DNA of 64,000 bases, from NCBI GenBank assembly GCA_035527755.1, contig DATKZX010000007.1:42229-106228 (forward strand), given 5' to 3'. The position numbers were made by a program, and so were the translations under genes. Below, piece after piece: positions 25,068 to 34,039 of the stretch. The DNA is from Methanomassiliicoccales archaeon (GTDB lineage: Archaea; Thermoplasmatota; Thermoplasmata; Methanomassiliicoccales; UBA472). Every line of letters begins with the position of its first letter. The stretch's first letter is position 1. The notes below the pieces were generated by a model, which worked only from the letters and a program-made list of their open reading frames with translations, did no database searches and was not told the origin of the DNA.

Positions 25068-25642
25068 GTGTCAAGAAAAAGGTTTTACCAGGTGACGAGG
25101 TGGCAGTGGCCGAGGAGTACCTCCCTGCCGAAGGCACATACGAGGAGGACGGTATAGTATACTCCGCATTGACCGGTGATCTGAATATCAATGACGGAGA
25201 GAAGACCGTCAGTGTTAAGGCGGAGAATCCAATGGCATTTCTGGCCATAGGTGATTCCGTGTTTTGTGAGGTGACCGACGTGCGGGCGGCCATGGCCATC
25301 TGCGAGGTCGTAATGGTGGAAGGCAGGTCTCGGGGCGTATCCGGGGACACCAATGGTACCATCCACGTCTCTAAGATATCCCAGGATTACGTGCAGGACG
25401 TTGGACGAGAATACCGCCCCAGTGATATTATTCGGGCGAGGGTGGTCCAGGTCAAACCGTCCATTCAATTGAACACCACTAGCCCTCATTTCGGGGTGGT
25501 CAAGTCCCTGTGTCAGGTATGCCGTTCACAGTTGCGACGAACCGATAAGGGTTTGTACTGCGATCTGTGCGAGGTGCACGAGTCCCGCAAGATCGCGGAC
25601 GACTACGGTGATGTCAAGACCATCCTCACCGAGAAACTGTGA
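25064..25642 (+). CDS. csl4: Exosome RNA-binding subunit Csl4
   Basis: The 192-residue protein has an N-terminal barrel (VLPGDEVAVAEEYLPAEGTY), a central S1-like domain (IGDSVFCEVTDVR to RARVVQVKPSIQL) and a C-terminal zinc ribbon (CQVCRSQLRRTDKGLYCDLC). Csl4 caps the archaeal exosome and recruits RNA or DnaG. It overlaps the METTL5-like gene and precedes a small acidic protein, an RNA-processing operon. Confidence 0.95.
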   Translation: MSVKKKVLPGDEVAVAEEYLPAEGTYEEDGIVYSALTGDLNINDGEKTVSVKAENPMAFLAIGDSVFCEVTDVRAAMAICEVVMVEGRSRGVSGDTNGTIHVSKISQDYVQDVGREYRPSDIIRARVVQVKPSIQLNTTSPHFGVVKSLCQVCRSQLRRTDKGLYCDLCEVHESRKIADDYGDVKTILTEKL

Positions 25643-25654
25643 GGAGGACGGGCC

Positions 25655-25837
25655 TTGCCCGATTCCAACGCCGATCTGGCCCGGGAGATCAGAAACCTCA
25701 AGGAGGAGATCCGGCAGATGAAGGGTCTGATAGACCTCTTAGTATCCCTGGTCGTGGAGAGCGACGACGATGAAGAGGACGACATGTCCGATCTTCTTCT
25801 TAGCGGGGCCTCCGAGGTCCCACGATTCAATAATTGA
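25655..25837 (+). CDS. Small acidic coiled-coil protein (60 aa)
   Basis: The 60-residue product is a heptad-like helix (ADLAREIRNLKEEIRQMKGL) followed by a hydrophobic patch and a strongly acidic tail (ESDDDEEDDM). The start is TTG with GAGGAGG eight bases upstream, overlapping the end of csl4. The ThiI-like gene begins five bases after its stop. It looks like a small partner protein in the operon; function unknown. Confidence 0.65.
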   Translation: MPDSNADLAREIRNLKEEIRQMKGLIDLLVSLVVESDDDEEDDMSDLLLSGASEVPRFNN

Positions 25838-25842
25838 ACGAT

Positions 25843-26472
25843 ATGAAACTCATAGCCTTGTTATCAGGCGGGATCGACTCCCCAGTTGCTGCTTATCTAA
25901 TGGCCATGAGGGGGGCCGAGGTGTGCTTGTTGCACATGGACAATCGTCCCTACAGCAGCGACCTATCGGTGCAAAAGGTCCATCAGCTGGCCCAAAGGCT
26001 GCGGCAGGTCACCGGGCAGGACCTGGAATTGTACTCGGCGCCTCACGGCGAGAACCAGGCGATCAACATGCAGAAATGCCAGAGCTCCTATCAATGCGTG
26101 CTTTGCAAGCGCCTGATGCTCAGGACGGCCCAGGCGTTGGGCCGGAGGGTGGGCGCGGAAGCGATCGTGATGGGAGATTCGCTTGGTCAAGTAGCTTCCC
26201 AGACGTTGAACAACATCAGGGCGGAGCAGCATGGTCTTGAGTTCCCGGTGCTGCGTCCCCTGATCGGTCTGGATAAGTTGGAGATCGAACACCTGGCTAA
26301 AATGATCGGTACATATGAGATATCAATACAGAGCGACGGCAACAAGGATTGTACCGCCGTACCCGGTCGGGTCATTACCAACGCTTCGGTGCCCGATATA
26401 ATGGTCGAGGAGGCCAAGGTCGACCTGGATGCCATGGCCCTCCGCTCGGCAGAATTGGCGGTCAGAATTTAG
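25843..26472 (+). CDS. ThiI-like PP-loop sulfurtransferase domain protein
   Basis: The 209-residue protein has the PP-loop SGGIDSPVAAYLMA near the N-terminus and matches the catalytic domain of ThiI, which adenylates U8 in tRNA for 4-thiouridine formation. It lacks the NFLD and THUMP domains that bind tRNA, and has no rhodanese domain. CVLCKRLM supplies a CxxC that may carry sulfur or a cluster. The ATG at 25843 was preferred to a TTG three codons earlier. Confidence 0.85.
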   Translation: MKLIALLSGGIDSPVAAYLMAMRGAEVCLLHMDNRPYSSDLSVQKVHQLAQRLRQVTGQDLELYSAPHGENQAINMQKCQSSYQCVLCKRLMLRTAQALGRRVGAEAIVMGDSLGQVASQTLNNIRAEQHGLEFPVLRPLIGLDKLEIEHLAKMIGTYEISIQSDGNKDCTAVPGRVITNASVPDIMVEEAKVDLDAMALRSAELAVRI

Positions 26473-26732
26473 AGGCCTGGATAGTAGTTGCAGGACAGCC
26501 CCACCGCGGGGTCATAGATCATATCGGTGGTGACCTTATGGATATACCTCGCCTGCACACGGGAGATGTATAGGGTGTTCTCCCCTATCTTGATGATGAT
26601 ATCGCTGGATTTGGGTGATTTCAAGGCCACTGGCAACATGACCGGACCAGAGCAGGAAGTGCAAATGCGGAAATCGTTTCCAGACTGGTTGATGAAATCG
26701 ATGACGTTTTTGTCAACTGCTATCTCTGACAT
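26469..26732 (-). CDS. Small conserved protein with CxxC
   Basis: The 87-residue protein contains DFRICTSCSGPVMLPV and a beta-rich C-terminal half (DIIIKIGENTLYISRVQARY). The pattern is reminiscent of small Fe-S or metal-binding proteins, but I cannot assign a family. Its stop overlaps that of the ThiI-like gene on the other strand by four bases. Confidence 0.6.
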   Translation of the reverse strand: MSEIAVDKNVIDFINQSGNDFRICTSCSGPVMLPVALKSPKSSDIIIKIGENTLYISRVQARYIHKVTTDMIYDPAVGLSCNYYPGL

Positions 26733-26825
26733 CTAAGCTCGTTTATCATACTGTGATATTTAACATGAACGACTGAATTACTGTCAAGGCAATTTTATCT
26801 ACCTCCTTTAACAATCACCCGGTCT

Positions 26826-27290
26826 GTGAAGGTGGTTCTCGACACGTCGGCCCTTTTCGGCTTGGAGCAGGTTCCTTCGGATTGGGAGGCATTCATCACC
26901 GATGGGGTACTGGCCGAACTGGAGAAGTACAAGGACCGTCGGGCAGATCACCTTCTTCCTATGCTCAAGGTCTCTCAGGCCACCTCTCGGACCATCAGCA
27001 TAGTGAAGCAGGCGGCCAAGGGCACCGGGGATACCGCCCGATTATCACCAGTGGATATAGAGGTACTGGCGCTGGCACTCGAGCTGGAGGCCAAGATAAT
27101 TACTGACGATTATTCCATCCAAAATCTGGCCACGGTGCTAAAGGTCGAATATCTTCCCATGAACATGAAGGGGATAACAAAGGTGATCCGCTGGAACTAT
27201 CTCTGCACCGGCTGTGGTAAGGTGTTCAAGGAGCAGCACGCTGACTGCCCCATATGTGGTTCTTCGTTGAGGACCACAAGACGAAGATGA
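26826..27290 (+). CDS. nob1: rRNA maturation endonuclease Nob1
   Basis: This 154-residue protein has a PIN domain (VVLDTSALFG with the catalytic Asp, DGVLAELE, DIEVLALALELEAKIITDDY) and a C-terminal zinc ribbon (CTGCGKVF to CPICGSS). Nob1 cleaves the 3' end of pre-16S rRNA during small-subunit maturation. The start is GTG at 26826. It is convergent with proC, with no gap. Confidence 0.94.
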   Translation: MKVVLDTSALFGLEQVPSDWEAFITDGVLAELEKYKDRRADHLLPMLKVSQATSRTISIVKQAAKGTGDTARLSPVDIEVLALALELEAKIITDDYSIQNLATVLKVEYLPMNMKGITKVIRWNYLCTGCGKVFKEQHADCPICGSSLRTTRRR

Positions 27291-28097
27291 TCAGCTCTTT
27301 CCACCTAGTTCCTCGCTCCTCTTGGCTCCGGCCTCCACCGCGTCGATGAAGGCACCGCGCACCGCTGCCTCTTCCAGGACCCTCAACCCTTCAATGGTCG
27401 TGCCTCCGGGGGAGGTTACCAGGTCCTTGAGCTCTCCGGGGTGCTTCCGCGTCTCCAGATATGTCTTGCCCGCGCCCAGTACCGTCTGGGCGGCCAACTG
27501 CAGGGCCACATCCCTGGGCAAGCCTGCGAGCACGCCTCCATCGGCCATGGCCTCTATGACCATGTAGATGTAAGCTGGACCACTGCCACTTAGGCCGGTC
27601 ACCGCATCCAGGAGGCGCTCATCCAGGCAGAAAGCTAATCCTACTGAGTTCAGTATGCTCTGGACCGTCTCCTTGTCCTCCTTCTTCGCTGAACGTCCCA
27701 AAGCGAAGCCGGAGGCTGAGGCACCCACTAGGCAGGGTTGGTTAGGCATCACACGAACCACGCGAACGCCCAAGTTGAGATGGGTTTCAATGAACGAGAT
27801 CCTGACCCCGGCAGCTATTGATATTAGGAGATGTGCTCCGGTCAAGTACGGTTTTAGCTCTTCCAGTACCGGTCCCATATGCTGTGGTTTCACTGCAAGG
27901 ATAACTACGTCCGAGGAACGAATGACCTCGATGTTGTCCGAGACCGTTCGGACGCCAACCGTCTTAGTGATATAATCTCTCCGCCCCGGCATTATCTCGC
28001 TCGCCGTGATGTCCTCCGCTTGGGTCATACCTGCTGAGATGATCCCCTTCATCATGGCCTCGGCCATGTTACCCGCGCCAACGAATCCGATCTTCAA
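27291..28097 (-). CDS. proC: Pyrroline-5-carboxylate reductase
   Basis: ProC reduces 1-pyrroline-5-carboxylate to proline with NAD(P)H. Diagnostic segments are [18 protein letters not shown] at the N-terminus, [31 protein letters not shown] and the C-terminal [18 protein letters not shown] at 28097 with GGGTGAG five bases upstream gives 268 residues and the usual family N-terminus; a TTG 18 codons earlier is possible but less likely. Confidence 0.93.
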   Translation of the reverse strand: MKIGFVGAGNMAEAMMKGIISAGMTQAEDITASEIMPGRRDYITKTVGVRTVSDNIEVIRSSDVVILAVKPQHMGPVLEELKPYLTGAHLLISIAAGVRISFIETHLNLGVRVVRVMPNQPCLVGASASGFALGRSAKKEDKETVQSILNSVGLAFCLDERLLDAVTGLSGSGPAYIYMVIEAMADGGVLAGLPRDVALQLAAQTVLGAGKTYLETRKHPGELKDLVTSPGGTTIEGLRVLEEAAVRGAFIDAVEAGAKRSEELGGKS

Positions 28098-28158
28098 ATT
28101 CTCACCCGCCAATGGCAGTTCCACCTCTATTATTACTGATGTATTAATCAAATTTGGT

Positions 28159-28701
28159 TCAATCCAATTCGGAGCGATGGGCTTTCAGGAAGACCAGCAC
28201 CTCCCTCATGAACGCTGGAAGATCGTCCGGGCGGCGAGAGGTGATCAGGTTATCGTCAACTACCACCTCTCTGTCCAAGTACCTTGCACCGGCATTGATA
28301 AGATCCACCTCTATGGAAAAGAACGAGGTCACCTTACGTCCCTTGACCACGTTGGCCGAGATAAGCAACGAACCACCGTGGCAAATCGAAGCCAACATCT
28401 TACCCTGGTCGAAGATGCCCCTGACCAGTTCTACGACAGCTGGATAACGCCTTAGGTGGTCCGGGGCATGACCTCCCGGAACGATCAATCCTTGGAACGT
28501 ATGGGTATCGGCCTCCGCGGCTGAGACCGTGGCCGAGGCCTCGTAACCATGTTTTCCTTTGTACGATCGAACCTCGGGGCTTACAAGCACTGGTTGGAAC
28601 CCCGCCTCGATCAATCGGTAGTAAGGATACCAAAGCTCGAGCTCCTCGTATCCATCCTCTAAAAGTATAGCTATCCTTTTAGATCCCTCTCTCATCATCA
28701 A
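28159..28701 (-). CDS. DJ-1/PfpI family protein
   Basis: The 180-residue protein has the nucleophile elbow [12 protein letters not shown] with the catalytic Cys-His, the LEDGYEELE acidic site and [14 protein letters not shown]. The PfpI branch includes reported proteases and deglycases; the physiological substrate is unknown. Domain length is normal. It stands 61 bases upstream of proC in the same direction and may be co-transcribed. Confidence 0.9.
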   Translation of the reverse strand: MMMREGSKRIAILLEDGYEELELWYPYYRLIEAGFQPVLVSPEVRSYKGKHGYEASATVSAAEADTHTFQGLIVPGGHAPDHLRRYPAVVELVRGIFDQGKMLASICHGGSLLISANVVKGRKVTSFFSIEVDLINAGARYLDREVVVDDNLITSRRPDDLPAFMREVLVFLKAHRSELD

Positions 28702-28842
28702 TCCATTTACTTCAAGGATATTAATAGCTCATCATTATCTTTTTCAAATAATAGGCAATTTTTTATTATTATCTTTACATGATTATATTACTAGCTGGTC
28801 ATGCATAAAAATGGTTCACAATTGACCGCCTTCAATCTCAAA

Positions 28843-28853
28843 AGTATAAATAA
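28843..28853 (+). promoter_or_regulatory. TATA box of the Fpo/Nuo-like operon
   Basis: AGTATAAATAA is 22-32 bases upstream of the ATG at 28875. No Shine-Dalgarno motif follows, so the operon transcript is probably leaderless at its first gene. This is the only clear TATA box for the twelve-gene unit. Confidence 0.6.
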
Positions 28854-28874
28854 AGGAAGCATTATCCACCTACA

Positions 28875-29234
28875 ATGCTCGTAGACGACTATTTCCCGGT
28901 AGCAATATTTGCGCTGGTTGCGTTGTTGGTTCCCTTCATCGCCATTTTCATGGGGAAACTTTTTCGACCCACCAAGCACGCTGAGCTGAGAGATACCACC
29001 TACGAGTGCGGTGAAAGGCCCATCGGAGTGGCCCAGATTCAATTTCATGTTCAATTCTATATTTACGCCATTATGTTCGTGGCCTTTGACATCGTTACCG
29101 TCATTCTCCTGATTTGGGCCATGTCCTTTTCCGACCTCTCCGAAACCGCGAAGATCTTCGCGGTCACGTTCCTGATCATCTTGCTCGCAGGCGTTTTCTA
29201 TACACTGAAGAAGGAGAGGATATTGTGGATATAG
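28875..29234 (+). CDS. fpoA: Complex I-like subunit A
   Basis: This 119-residue membrane subunit has three hydrophobic spans and the conserved loop LRDTTYECGERPIGVAQIQF, typical of NuoA/FpoA next to the quinone-site region. It is the first gene of an operon that holds A, B, C, D, H, I, J (split), K, L, M and N, the membrane and connecting modules. Its end overlaps fpoB by ten bases. Confidence 0.94.
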   Translation: MLVDDYFPVAIFALVALLVPFIAIFMGKLFRPTKHAELRDTTYECGERPIGVAQIQFHVQFYIYAIMFVAFDIVTVILLIWAMSFSDLSETAKIFAVTFLIILLAGVFYTLKKERILWI

Positions 29235-29788
29235 ACCTGTCAATCCAGGCCATGACCATGTCAGCCAAGCAGTTCGGGGATATGACCAAGAACTTCATCC
29301 GCGAGACTGCCGTGGCCACAGGGGGCAAGAAGGCCATAGACAAACTGACCGCCCCTATTTGGTCGTGGGGACAGAGAAATTCCGTTTATCCATTGCACTT
29401 CGGAATCGCATGTTGCGCCTTGGAGATGGCCGCATCATCCGGTGCCCGTTTCGATGCCGAAAGGTTGGGTATCATTTATAGGTCATCACCGAGGCAGTCC
29501 GATGTACTATTGCTCAACGGTTGGATCTCATCAAAGATACGCCCCTCCCTGAAGGCACTGTATGAACAGATGCCTGCCCCTAAATGGGTCATAGCGATGG
29601 GGGAATGCTCAATATCGGGCGGTCCTTGGTATGACGCGTATAATGTCATACAAGGTGTGGACACGTTCATTCCAGTGGATATCTACATTCCGGGCTGCCC
29701 TCCCCGCCCAGATGCATTGATCGACGGGTTCTTGAAACTAAACCGAAAGATCACCGCAGAGAACCGCGGAAGCTTCCTGGATGACTGA
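29225..29788 (+). CDS. fpoB: Complex I-like subunit B (cluster N2)
   Basis: This 187-residue subunit carries the terminal [4Fe-4S] cluster N2. The ligands are in the CC of FGIACCALEM, MGECSIS and IPGCPPRP. The GTG start at 29225 lies within the end of fpoA after AGGAGAGG; an ATG at 29252 is an alternative with a weaker site. Together with D it forms the electron-carrier pocket. Confidence 0.93.
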   Translation: MDIDLSIQAMTMSAKQFGDMTKNFIRETAVATGGKKAIDKLTAPIWSWGQRNSVYPLHFGIACCALEMAASSGARFDAERLGIIYRSSPRQSDVLLLNGWISSKIRPSLKALYEQMPAPKWVIAMGECSISGGPWYDAYNVIQGVDTFIPVDIYIPGCPPRPDALIDGFLKLNRKITAENRGSFLDD

Positions 29789-29797
29789 GGTGCCCTG

Positions 29798-30271
29798 ATG
29801 AAAGTAATTGTTTACGACAAGCCTGACAAGTCCGAGGAAGAGGTGGCCAATGCCATCAGGTCAAAATTCCCTGAGATGGAGGGGATCGAGGTCGCTCCAC
29901 GCAGGATAACCTTCAAAGTGAAAAGAGAGGACCTACTGGACATATTCACGTTCATGAAGGATGAGCTGTCCTTCGAGCACAATACGTGCGTAACCCCCGT
30001 TGATTACTTGGACCATTTTACTATTGTCTATAATATCTCCTCTTACACAAACCACATCATGGCCGAGGTCCTGGTGGACCTGCCGCGCGATGATCCCACG
30101 GTAGATTCCATAACCCCATTGTGGGGAGGGGCGAATTGGCACGAGAGGGAAGCGTTCGATCTAATGGGCGTGGTGTTCAAAGGACATCCCGACCTGCGCC
30201 GCATCATGCTCCCCGATGAGTTCAAGTTCCATCCGTTGAGGAAGGATTTCCAGGTCGGAAGGAGGGTCTGA
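29798..30271 (+). CDS. fpoC: Complex I-like subunit C
   Basis: The 157-residue hydrophilic subunit matches NuoC: CVTPVDYLDHFTIVYNISSY, then SITPLWGGANWHEREAFDLM and GHPDLRRIMLPDEFKFHPLRKDF, the last being the family signature. It connects B and D in the peripheral arm. It is a separate gene from D here (not a CD fusion), with a one-base gap before fpoD. Confidence 0.94.
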   Translation: MKVIVYDKPDKSEEEVANAIRSKFPEMEGIEVAPRRITFKVKREDLLDIFTFMKDELSFEHNTCVTPVDYLDHFTIVYNISSYTNHIMAEVLVDLPRDDPTVDSITPLWGGANWHEREAFDLMGVVFKGHPDLRRIMLPDEFKFHPLRKDFQVGRRV

Positions 30272-30272
30272 A

Positions 30273-31358
30273 ATGTCTGATGAGATGTGGGTCAATATGG
30301 GTCCCCAGCACCCTTTCAACCATGGTCTGTGGAATCTAAGAGTGAGGCTAGACGGGGAGACAATCACCGCGGCTGAGCCAATAGTGGGTTACCTCCACCG
30401 AGGTTGGGAAAAGATGGTGGAGAACCGGACATATCCTCAGATCGTGCCCCTGGCCGACCGTCTTTGCTACGGTTCATCCTTTTCATGGAGCCATGTATAT
30501 TGTTTGACCGCTGAGAAGATGTTCAACATCGAGGTTCCTGAGAGGGCTAAATACATCCGTACGGCCTGCTTGGAAATACAACGCATAATCTCCCACCTAC
30601 TTTGGCTGATGGCGCTTGGTACTGATCTGGGAAGTTACACGATACTTATTTGGAGCCTAAGGGAAAGGGAGGTGTTCCTTGACCGTATGGTGGACCTGAG
30701 CGGGGCTCGTATGACCTACAACTATCCACGCATCGGCGGGGTCAGGAACGACATCCCAATGAATTTCGAGCGCGATATCAACCGCGCCCTGGACCTATTC
30801 GAGACCCGCCTGCGCGAGATCGAAGCCCTTACCGATGAGAACCAAGCCTTCCGCATGAGGACCGTGGGAATCGGCAAAATTGGCGCTGAGAAGGCCATGA
30901 ACCTGGGTCTGACCGGTCCTAACCTACGCGGAAGCGGGGTGGATCTGGATCTCCGCCGCCACGACCCCTATGAAGTATACGAGGACCTTGATTTCGAGGT
31001 GTGCACGGCGACGGACGGTGATTGCTGGTCCCGTTACCGCGTCCGCATAGATGAGATGAGGGAAAGCGCCAAGATCGTTCGCCAGTGTTTCGCGGAAATG
31101 CCAAAGGGTCCAGTTCGGGTCAAGGTGCCCAGATGCCCTCCGAAGGGAACGGCCACCTGCCGGGTGGAGGACCCAAGGGGCGAATCGCTTATGTACGTGG
31201 TCAGTGACGGTACTGATAGACCGTATCGCCTGAAGGTGCGATCACCCAATTACGTTAATTTATCGGCGGCCCCGGAAATGCTACTGGGCCACAAGATTTC
31301 AGATGTCCCGTCCATCATGGGTGTGATGGACATGTGCATAGGAGAGACGGACCGGTGA
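30273..31358 (+). CDS. fpoD: Complex I-like subunit D
   Basis: The 361-residue protein is the 49-kDa/NuoD-type subunit that lines the electron-carrier site. It begins WVNMGPQHPFNHG, with the histidine loop, has IVGYLHRGWEKM, and ends SIMGVMDMCIGETDR as the family does. The four nickel-binding cysteines of hydrogenases are absent, so it is a quinone- or phenazine-reductase type. Length is slightly short compared with bacterial NuoD. Confidence 0.95.
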   Translation: MSDEMWVNMGPQHPFNHGLWNLRVRLDGETITAAEPIVGYLHRGWEKMVENRTYPQIVPLADRLCYGSSFSWSHVYCLTAEKMFNIEVPERAKYIRTACLEIQRIISHLLWLMALGTDLGSYTILIWSLREREVFLDRMVDLSGARMTYNYPRIGGVRNDIPMNFERDINRALDLFETRLREIEALTDENQAFRMRTVGIGKIGAEKAMNLGLTGPNLRGSGVDLDLRRHDPYEVYEDLDFEVCTATDGDCWSRYRVRIDEMRESAKIVRQCFAEMPKGPVRVKVPRCPPKGTATCRVEDPRGESLMYVVSDGTDRPYRLKVRSPNYVNLSAAPEMLLGHKISDVPSIMGVMDMCIGETDR

Positions 31359-31362
31359 TCAT

Positions 31363-32448
31363 ATGGAGACACTTTACACCGTTTTACAGGGCTTATCCGA
31401 ATGGTTGCTTGGCGTCATAGCCTGGTTGGTCGACTGGACCCGGTTGGGATTCCTCAGCGGTCTGGCCGATTGGCTGGAGACCGAGCCCGTATTGACCGCG
31501 GTCACCACGCTCCTTGTGGCAGTTATCTATCTGATCACGTTGATGATGATGGGGCTTTGCTTCATATGGATGGAGAGAAAGTTCCTGGGGCGCTTCATGG
31601 ACAGGCGCGGAACCCAGGTCGGAGTTCTCGGTTTCTTCCAGAACTTCGCCGATGGTATCAAGGTAGTTCTGAAAGAGCACATCGTTCCGAAGGCCGCAGA
31701 CCGCGGCCTGTTCGAATTCGCTATATTTGCTATACTGGCAACATCGTTCATGCTCTTTGGTTGCATACCGCTCAGCCCTCAATTCTATGTCATCAATGTT
31801 GATCTGGCGTTGCTGCTGGGGTTGGCCATATTCTCTTTCGCTCCATTCAGCATCCTGATAGGTGGATGGGCATCGAATAACAAGTTCACCCTCATCGGAG
31901 GTATGAGGGCGGCCGCCCAGCTGATAGCATTGGAGATCCCGATACTGTTGGTCGTGGTATCCGTGGTGGTAATGACTGGCAGCCTGTCCTTCATGGACAT
32001 CGTTAGCTGGCAGCAGGAGAACATATGGCTTGGTATACCGCTGTTCATCGGCCTGATAACCTTCCTGATAGCGGCCATTGGTGAGGCGGAGCGTGTACCG
32101 TTCGACCTTCCCGAGGCCGAGGCTGAACTAGTGGAAGGATGGCAGACCGAATATGGTGATGTGAGATGGGGACTGGTCATGGCCAGCGATTATTTCCGCG
32201 CCTACATCATGTGCGCCCTGGTGACCATGATGTTCCTCGGCGGTTGGGACGGCCCCGACTTCATTTGGGCCGAGATCTGGTTCCTGTCGAAGACGTTCAT
32301 CGTGTTCTTCTTCTTCGTATGGGTCAGGGCGGCCATGGTGAGGATCAGGACAGACCAAATATTGACCTTGGGCTGGAGGAGACTTCTCCCATTGGCAGTG
32401 GTCAACCTGCTAATCGCCATTGCTCTTAAGACCGCGGAGGTGTTCTAA
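31363..32448 (+). CDS. fpoH: Complex I-like subunit H
   Basis: This 361-residue membrane subunit has about eight spans. Conserved loops are FIWMERKFLGRFMDRRGTQV, GPFG-like LQNFADGIKVVLKE, and GEAERVPFDLPEAEAELVEG with the acidic cluster near the carrier site. NuoH links the peripheral arm to the proton-pumping subunits. Its stop overlaps the fpoI start by one base. Confidence 0.95.
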   Translation: METLYTVLQGLSEWLLGVIAWLVDWTRLGFLSGLADWLETEPVLTAVTTLLVAVIYLITLMMMGLCFIWMERKFLGRFMDRRGTQVGVLGFFQNFADGIKVVLKEHIVPKAADRGLFEFAIFAILATSFMLFGCIPLSPQFYVINVDLALLLGLAIFSFAPFSILIGGWASNNKFTLIGGMRAAAQLIALEIPILLVVVSVVVMTGSLSFMDIVSWQQENIWLGIPLFIGLITFLIAAIGEAERVPFDLPEAEAELVEGWQTEYGDVRWGLVMASDYFRAYIMCALVTMMFLGGWDGPDFIWAEIWFLSKTFIVFFFFVWVRAAMVRIRTDQILTLGWRRLLPLAVVNLLIAIALKTAEVF

Positions 32449-33200
32449 TGAAGATCGAGGAAAGGACTTACACCAAGGCGGACCACCTTCGTCCGACCGG
32501 GTACATAATGAAATCCATGAAGGTCACCTTCAAGGTTCTATGGCGATGTACCAAGAACCGGCCGAACACCATACTATATCCCTGGGAGAAGCTGGTCTAC
32601 CCCGATAATTACCGCGGACGCCCCGGCATAATACTGGATAAATGTATCGGTTGCGCCCGTTGCGTCAATGTTTGTCCTAACCAGTGCATAGAGATGGTCT
32701 CCATCGAGACACCCGAATTAGGCAAGGTGAAGCGCCCTCAGATCAACGTGGCCCGATGCATGATGTGTGGTAACTGTGCTGAGATATGCCCTACCAACGC
32801 TATGCTGGTCACTCCTGAGTTCGAGCTAGCCTCGTACAACCGGGCTGACATGATGTACGATCCAATCAAATTGCAGCACCCCCACAAACCGGGATATGAG
32901 GTCAACTATGAGTTCGCCCTCTCTTCCGAATTGAAGGCTGGTACAGCAAAGACCTACGCTAAGAACGATCCCAATATGCACGATACCATCGTTCTGGACG
33001 GCGTCAAGTGTATCTCCTGTGCGAGATGTGCTAAAACCTGTCCCACTGGCGCTATCGAGATGGTCGAGACGGGAGAACTGAACCCGAAGAATAAAAAGCC
33101 GATCAAACGGCCGAAGTTCGAAAACACCAAGTGCGTGGTCTGCGAACAATGTGTCGAGGTATGTCCCAAATCGGCCCTTTCCATAAAGGAGGTGTTGTGA
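32448..33200 (+). CDS. fpoI: Complex I-like subunit I with four [4Fe-4S] motifs
   Basis: The 250-residue protein begins like NuoI (23-kDa subunit), with CIGCARCVNVCP (Cys66/69/72/76) and CMMCGNCAEICP (Cys104/107/110/114). It then has a second ferredoxin pair: CISCARCAKTCP (188/191/194/198) and CVVCEQCVEVCP (229/232/235/239). Ordinary NuoI/FpoI has two clusters and about 150-180 residues. With no F, E or G input subunits in the operon, the added pair could accept electrons from ferredoxin. That role is inferred. Confidence 0.92.
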   Translation: MKIEERTYTKADHLRPTGYIMKSMKVTFKVLWRCTKNRPNTILYPWEKLVYPDNYRGRPGIILDKCIGCARCVNVCPNQCIEMVSIETPELGKVKRPQINVARCMMCGNCAEICPTNAMLVTPEFELASYNRADMMYDPIKLQHPHKPGYEVNYEFALSSELKAGTAKTYAKNDPNMHDTIVLDGVKCISCARCAKTCPTGAIEMVETGELNPKNKKPIKRPKFENTKCVVCEQCVEVCPKSALSIKEVL

Positions 33201-33493
33201 TGGACCTGACCACAGTGTTCTTTCTGATATTTTCCGGTCTGACGGTAGGTTGTGCCGTAATGGTAGTGGCATCGAAGGACATCGTACACAGCGTGGTGTT
33301 CCTGGCGGCCACCTTCGTTGGTGTAGGCATAATATACATGTTCCTTAACGCAGAATACCTGTTCCTCATCCAGATACTGGTGTATGTCGGCGCTATCAAC
33401 GTCCTGATATTGTTCGGTATCATGCTGACCAAACGCCGGATGGTGGGGCACGATTCCTGCCAGGATGAGAAGAGCGGGAGGTGGTTCCCGTGA
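33200..33493 (+). CDS. fpoJ: Complex I-like subunit J, N-terminal half
   Basis: The 97-residue membrane protein corresponds to the first spans of NuoJ (FLIFSGLTVGCAVMVVASKD, then VGVGIIYMFLNAEYLFLIQI and VYVGAINVLILFG). The ATG at 33200 overlaps the fpoI stop and has AAAGGAGGTG upstream. The C-terminal part of J is encoded by the next gene, so the subunit is split in two. Confidence 0.88.
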   Translation: MDLTTVFFLIFSGLTVGCAVMVVASKDIVHSVVFLAATFVGVGIIYMFLNAEYLFLIQILVYVGAINVLILFGIMLTKRRMVGHDSCQDEKSGRWFP

Positions 33494-33735
33494 AGATCGG
33501 TGATTCAACTCAAGCCGTAGTTGTCAAGTTGCTCGTCGTTGGACTGCTGATCGAGCTCATGCTGTACTCAGTGTTCTCCGTGGAATGGGGCGACGTGGGC
33601 GACGTGCTCATTGAAACGGCCGATATCGGTAAGATGCTCTTCAACCAATACGGTGTGGCGGTGCTCATGCTGGGCCTACTTTTACTCTCCGCCATTCTGG
33701 GCGGGGTATTCATTGCACAGGAGGAAGAGGAATGA
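33490..33735 (+). CDS. Complex I-like subunit J, C-terminal half
   Basis: This 81-residue protein has two spans (KLLVVGLLIELMLYSVF and YGVAVLMLGLLLLSAILGGV) and ends in acidic residues. Position between J1 and K and the second-span motif match the end of NuoJ. A GTG at 33490 after GAGGTGG is the likely start; a GTG three codons earlier is possible. Its stop overlaps fpoK. Confidence 0.82.
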   Translation: MKIGDSTQAVVVKLLVVGLLIELMLYSVFSVEWGDVGDVLIETADIGKMLFNQYGVAVLMLGLLLLSAILGGVFIAQEEEE

Positions 33736-34037
33736 GCATACCACTGGAATACATACTGGTCCTCTCATCAACCCTGTTCGCCATCGGGGCGGCTGGGGTC
33801 ATATTAAGAAAGAACGCCATCATCATATTGATGTCCATAGAGCTGATGCTCAACTCTGCGAACATCAACATGGTGGCCTTCTCATCGTACTTTGGTGATG
33901 CCCGTGGACAGATGTTCGCTCTAATATCCATCGGCATAGCCGCGGCCGAGGTAGCGGTTGGTCTAGCGATCCTGCTCAACCTGAACAAGTTGAAGAAGAC
34001 CGTGAATGTGGATGACATCAACTTGCTGAGGTGGTAA
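33732..34037 (+). CDS. fpoK: Complex I-like subunit K
   Basis: The 101-residue protein has three spans. The middle one carries IIILMSIELMLNSANINMVAF with the conserved glutamate of NuoK, and the third contains AAAEVAVGLAILLNL with the second glutamate. NuoK is a short antiporter-like element of the proton path. It overlaps the J2 gene by four bases. Confidence 0.95.
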   Translation: MSIPLEYILVLSSTLFAIGAAGVILRKNAIIILMSIELMLNSANINMVAFSSYFGDARGQMFALISIGIAAAEVAVGLAILLNLNKLKKTVNVDDINLLRW

Positions 34038-34039
34038 GA

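Noticed and set aside
29225..29788. Possible pyrrolysine (TAG) readthrough, since Methanomassiliicoccales use it
   Set aside because: No gene here is interrupted by an in-frame TAG within conserved sequence. TAG occurs as an ordinary terminal stop, for example after fpoA and the Lrp regulator.
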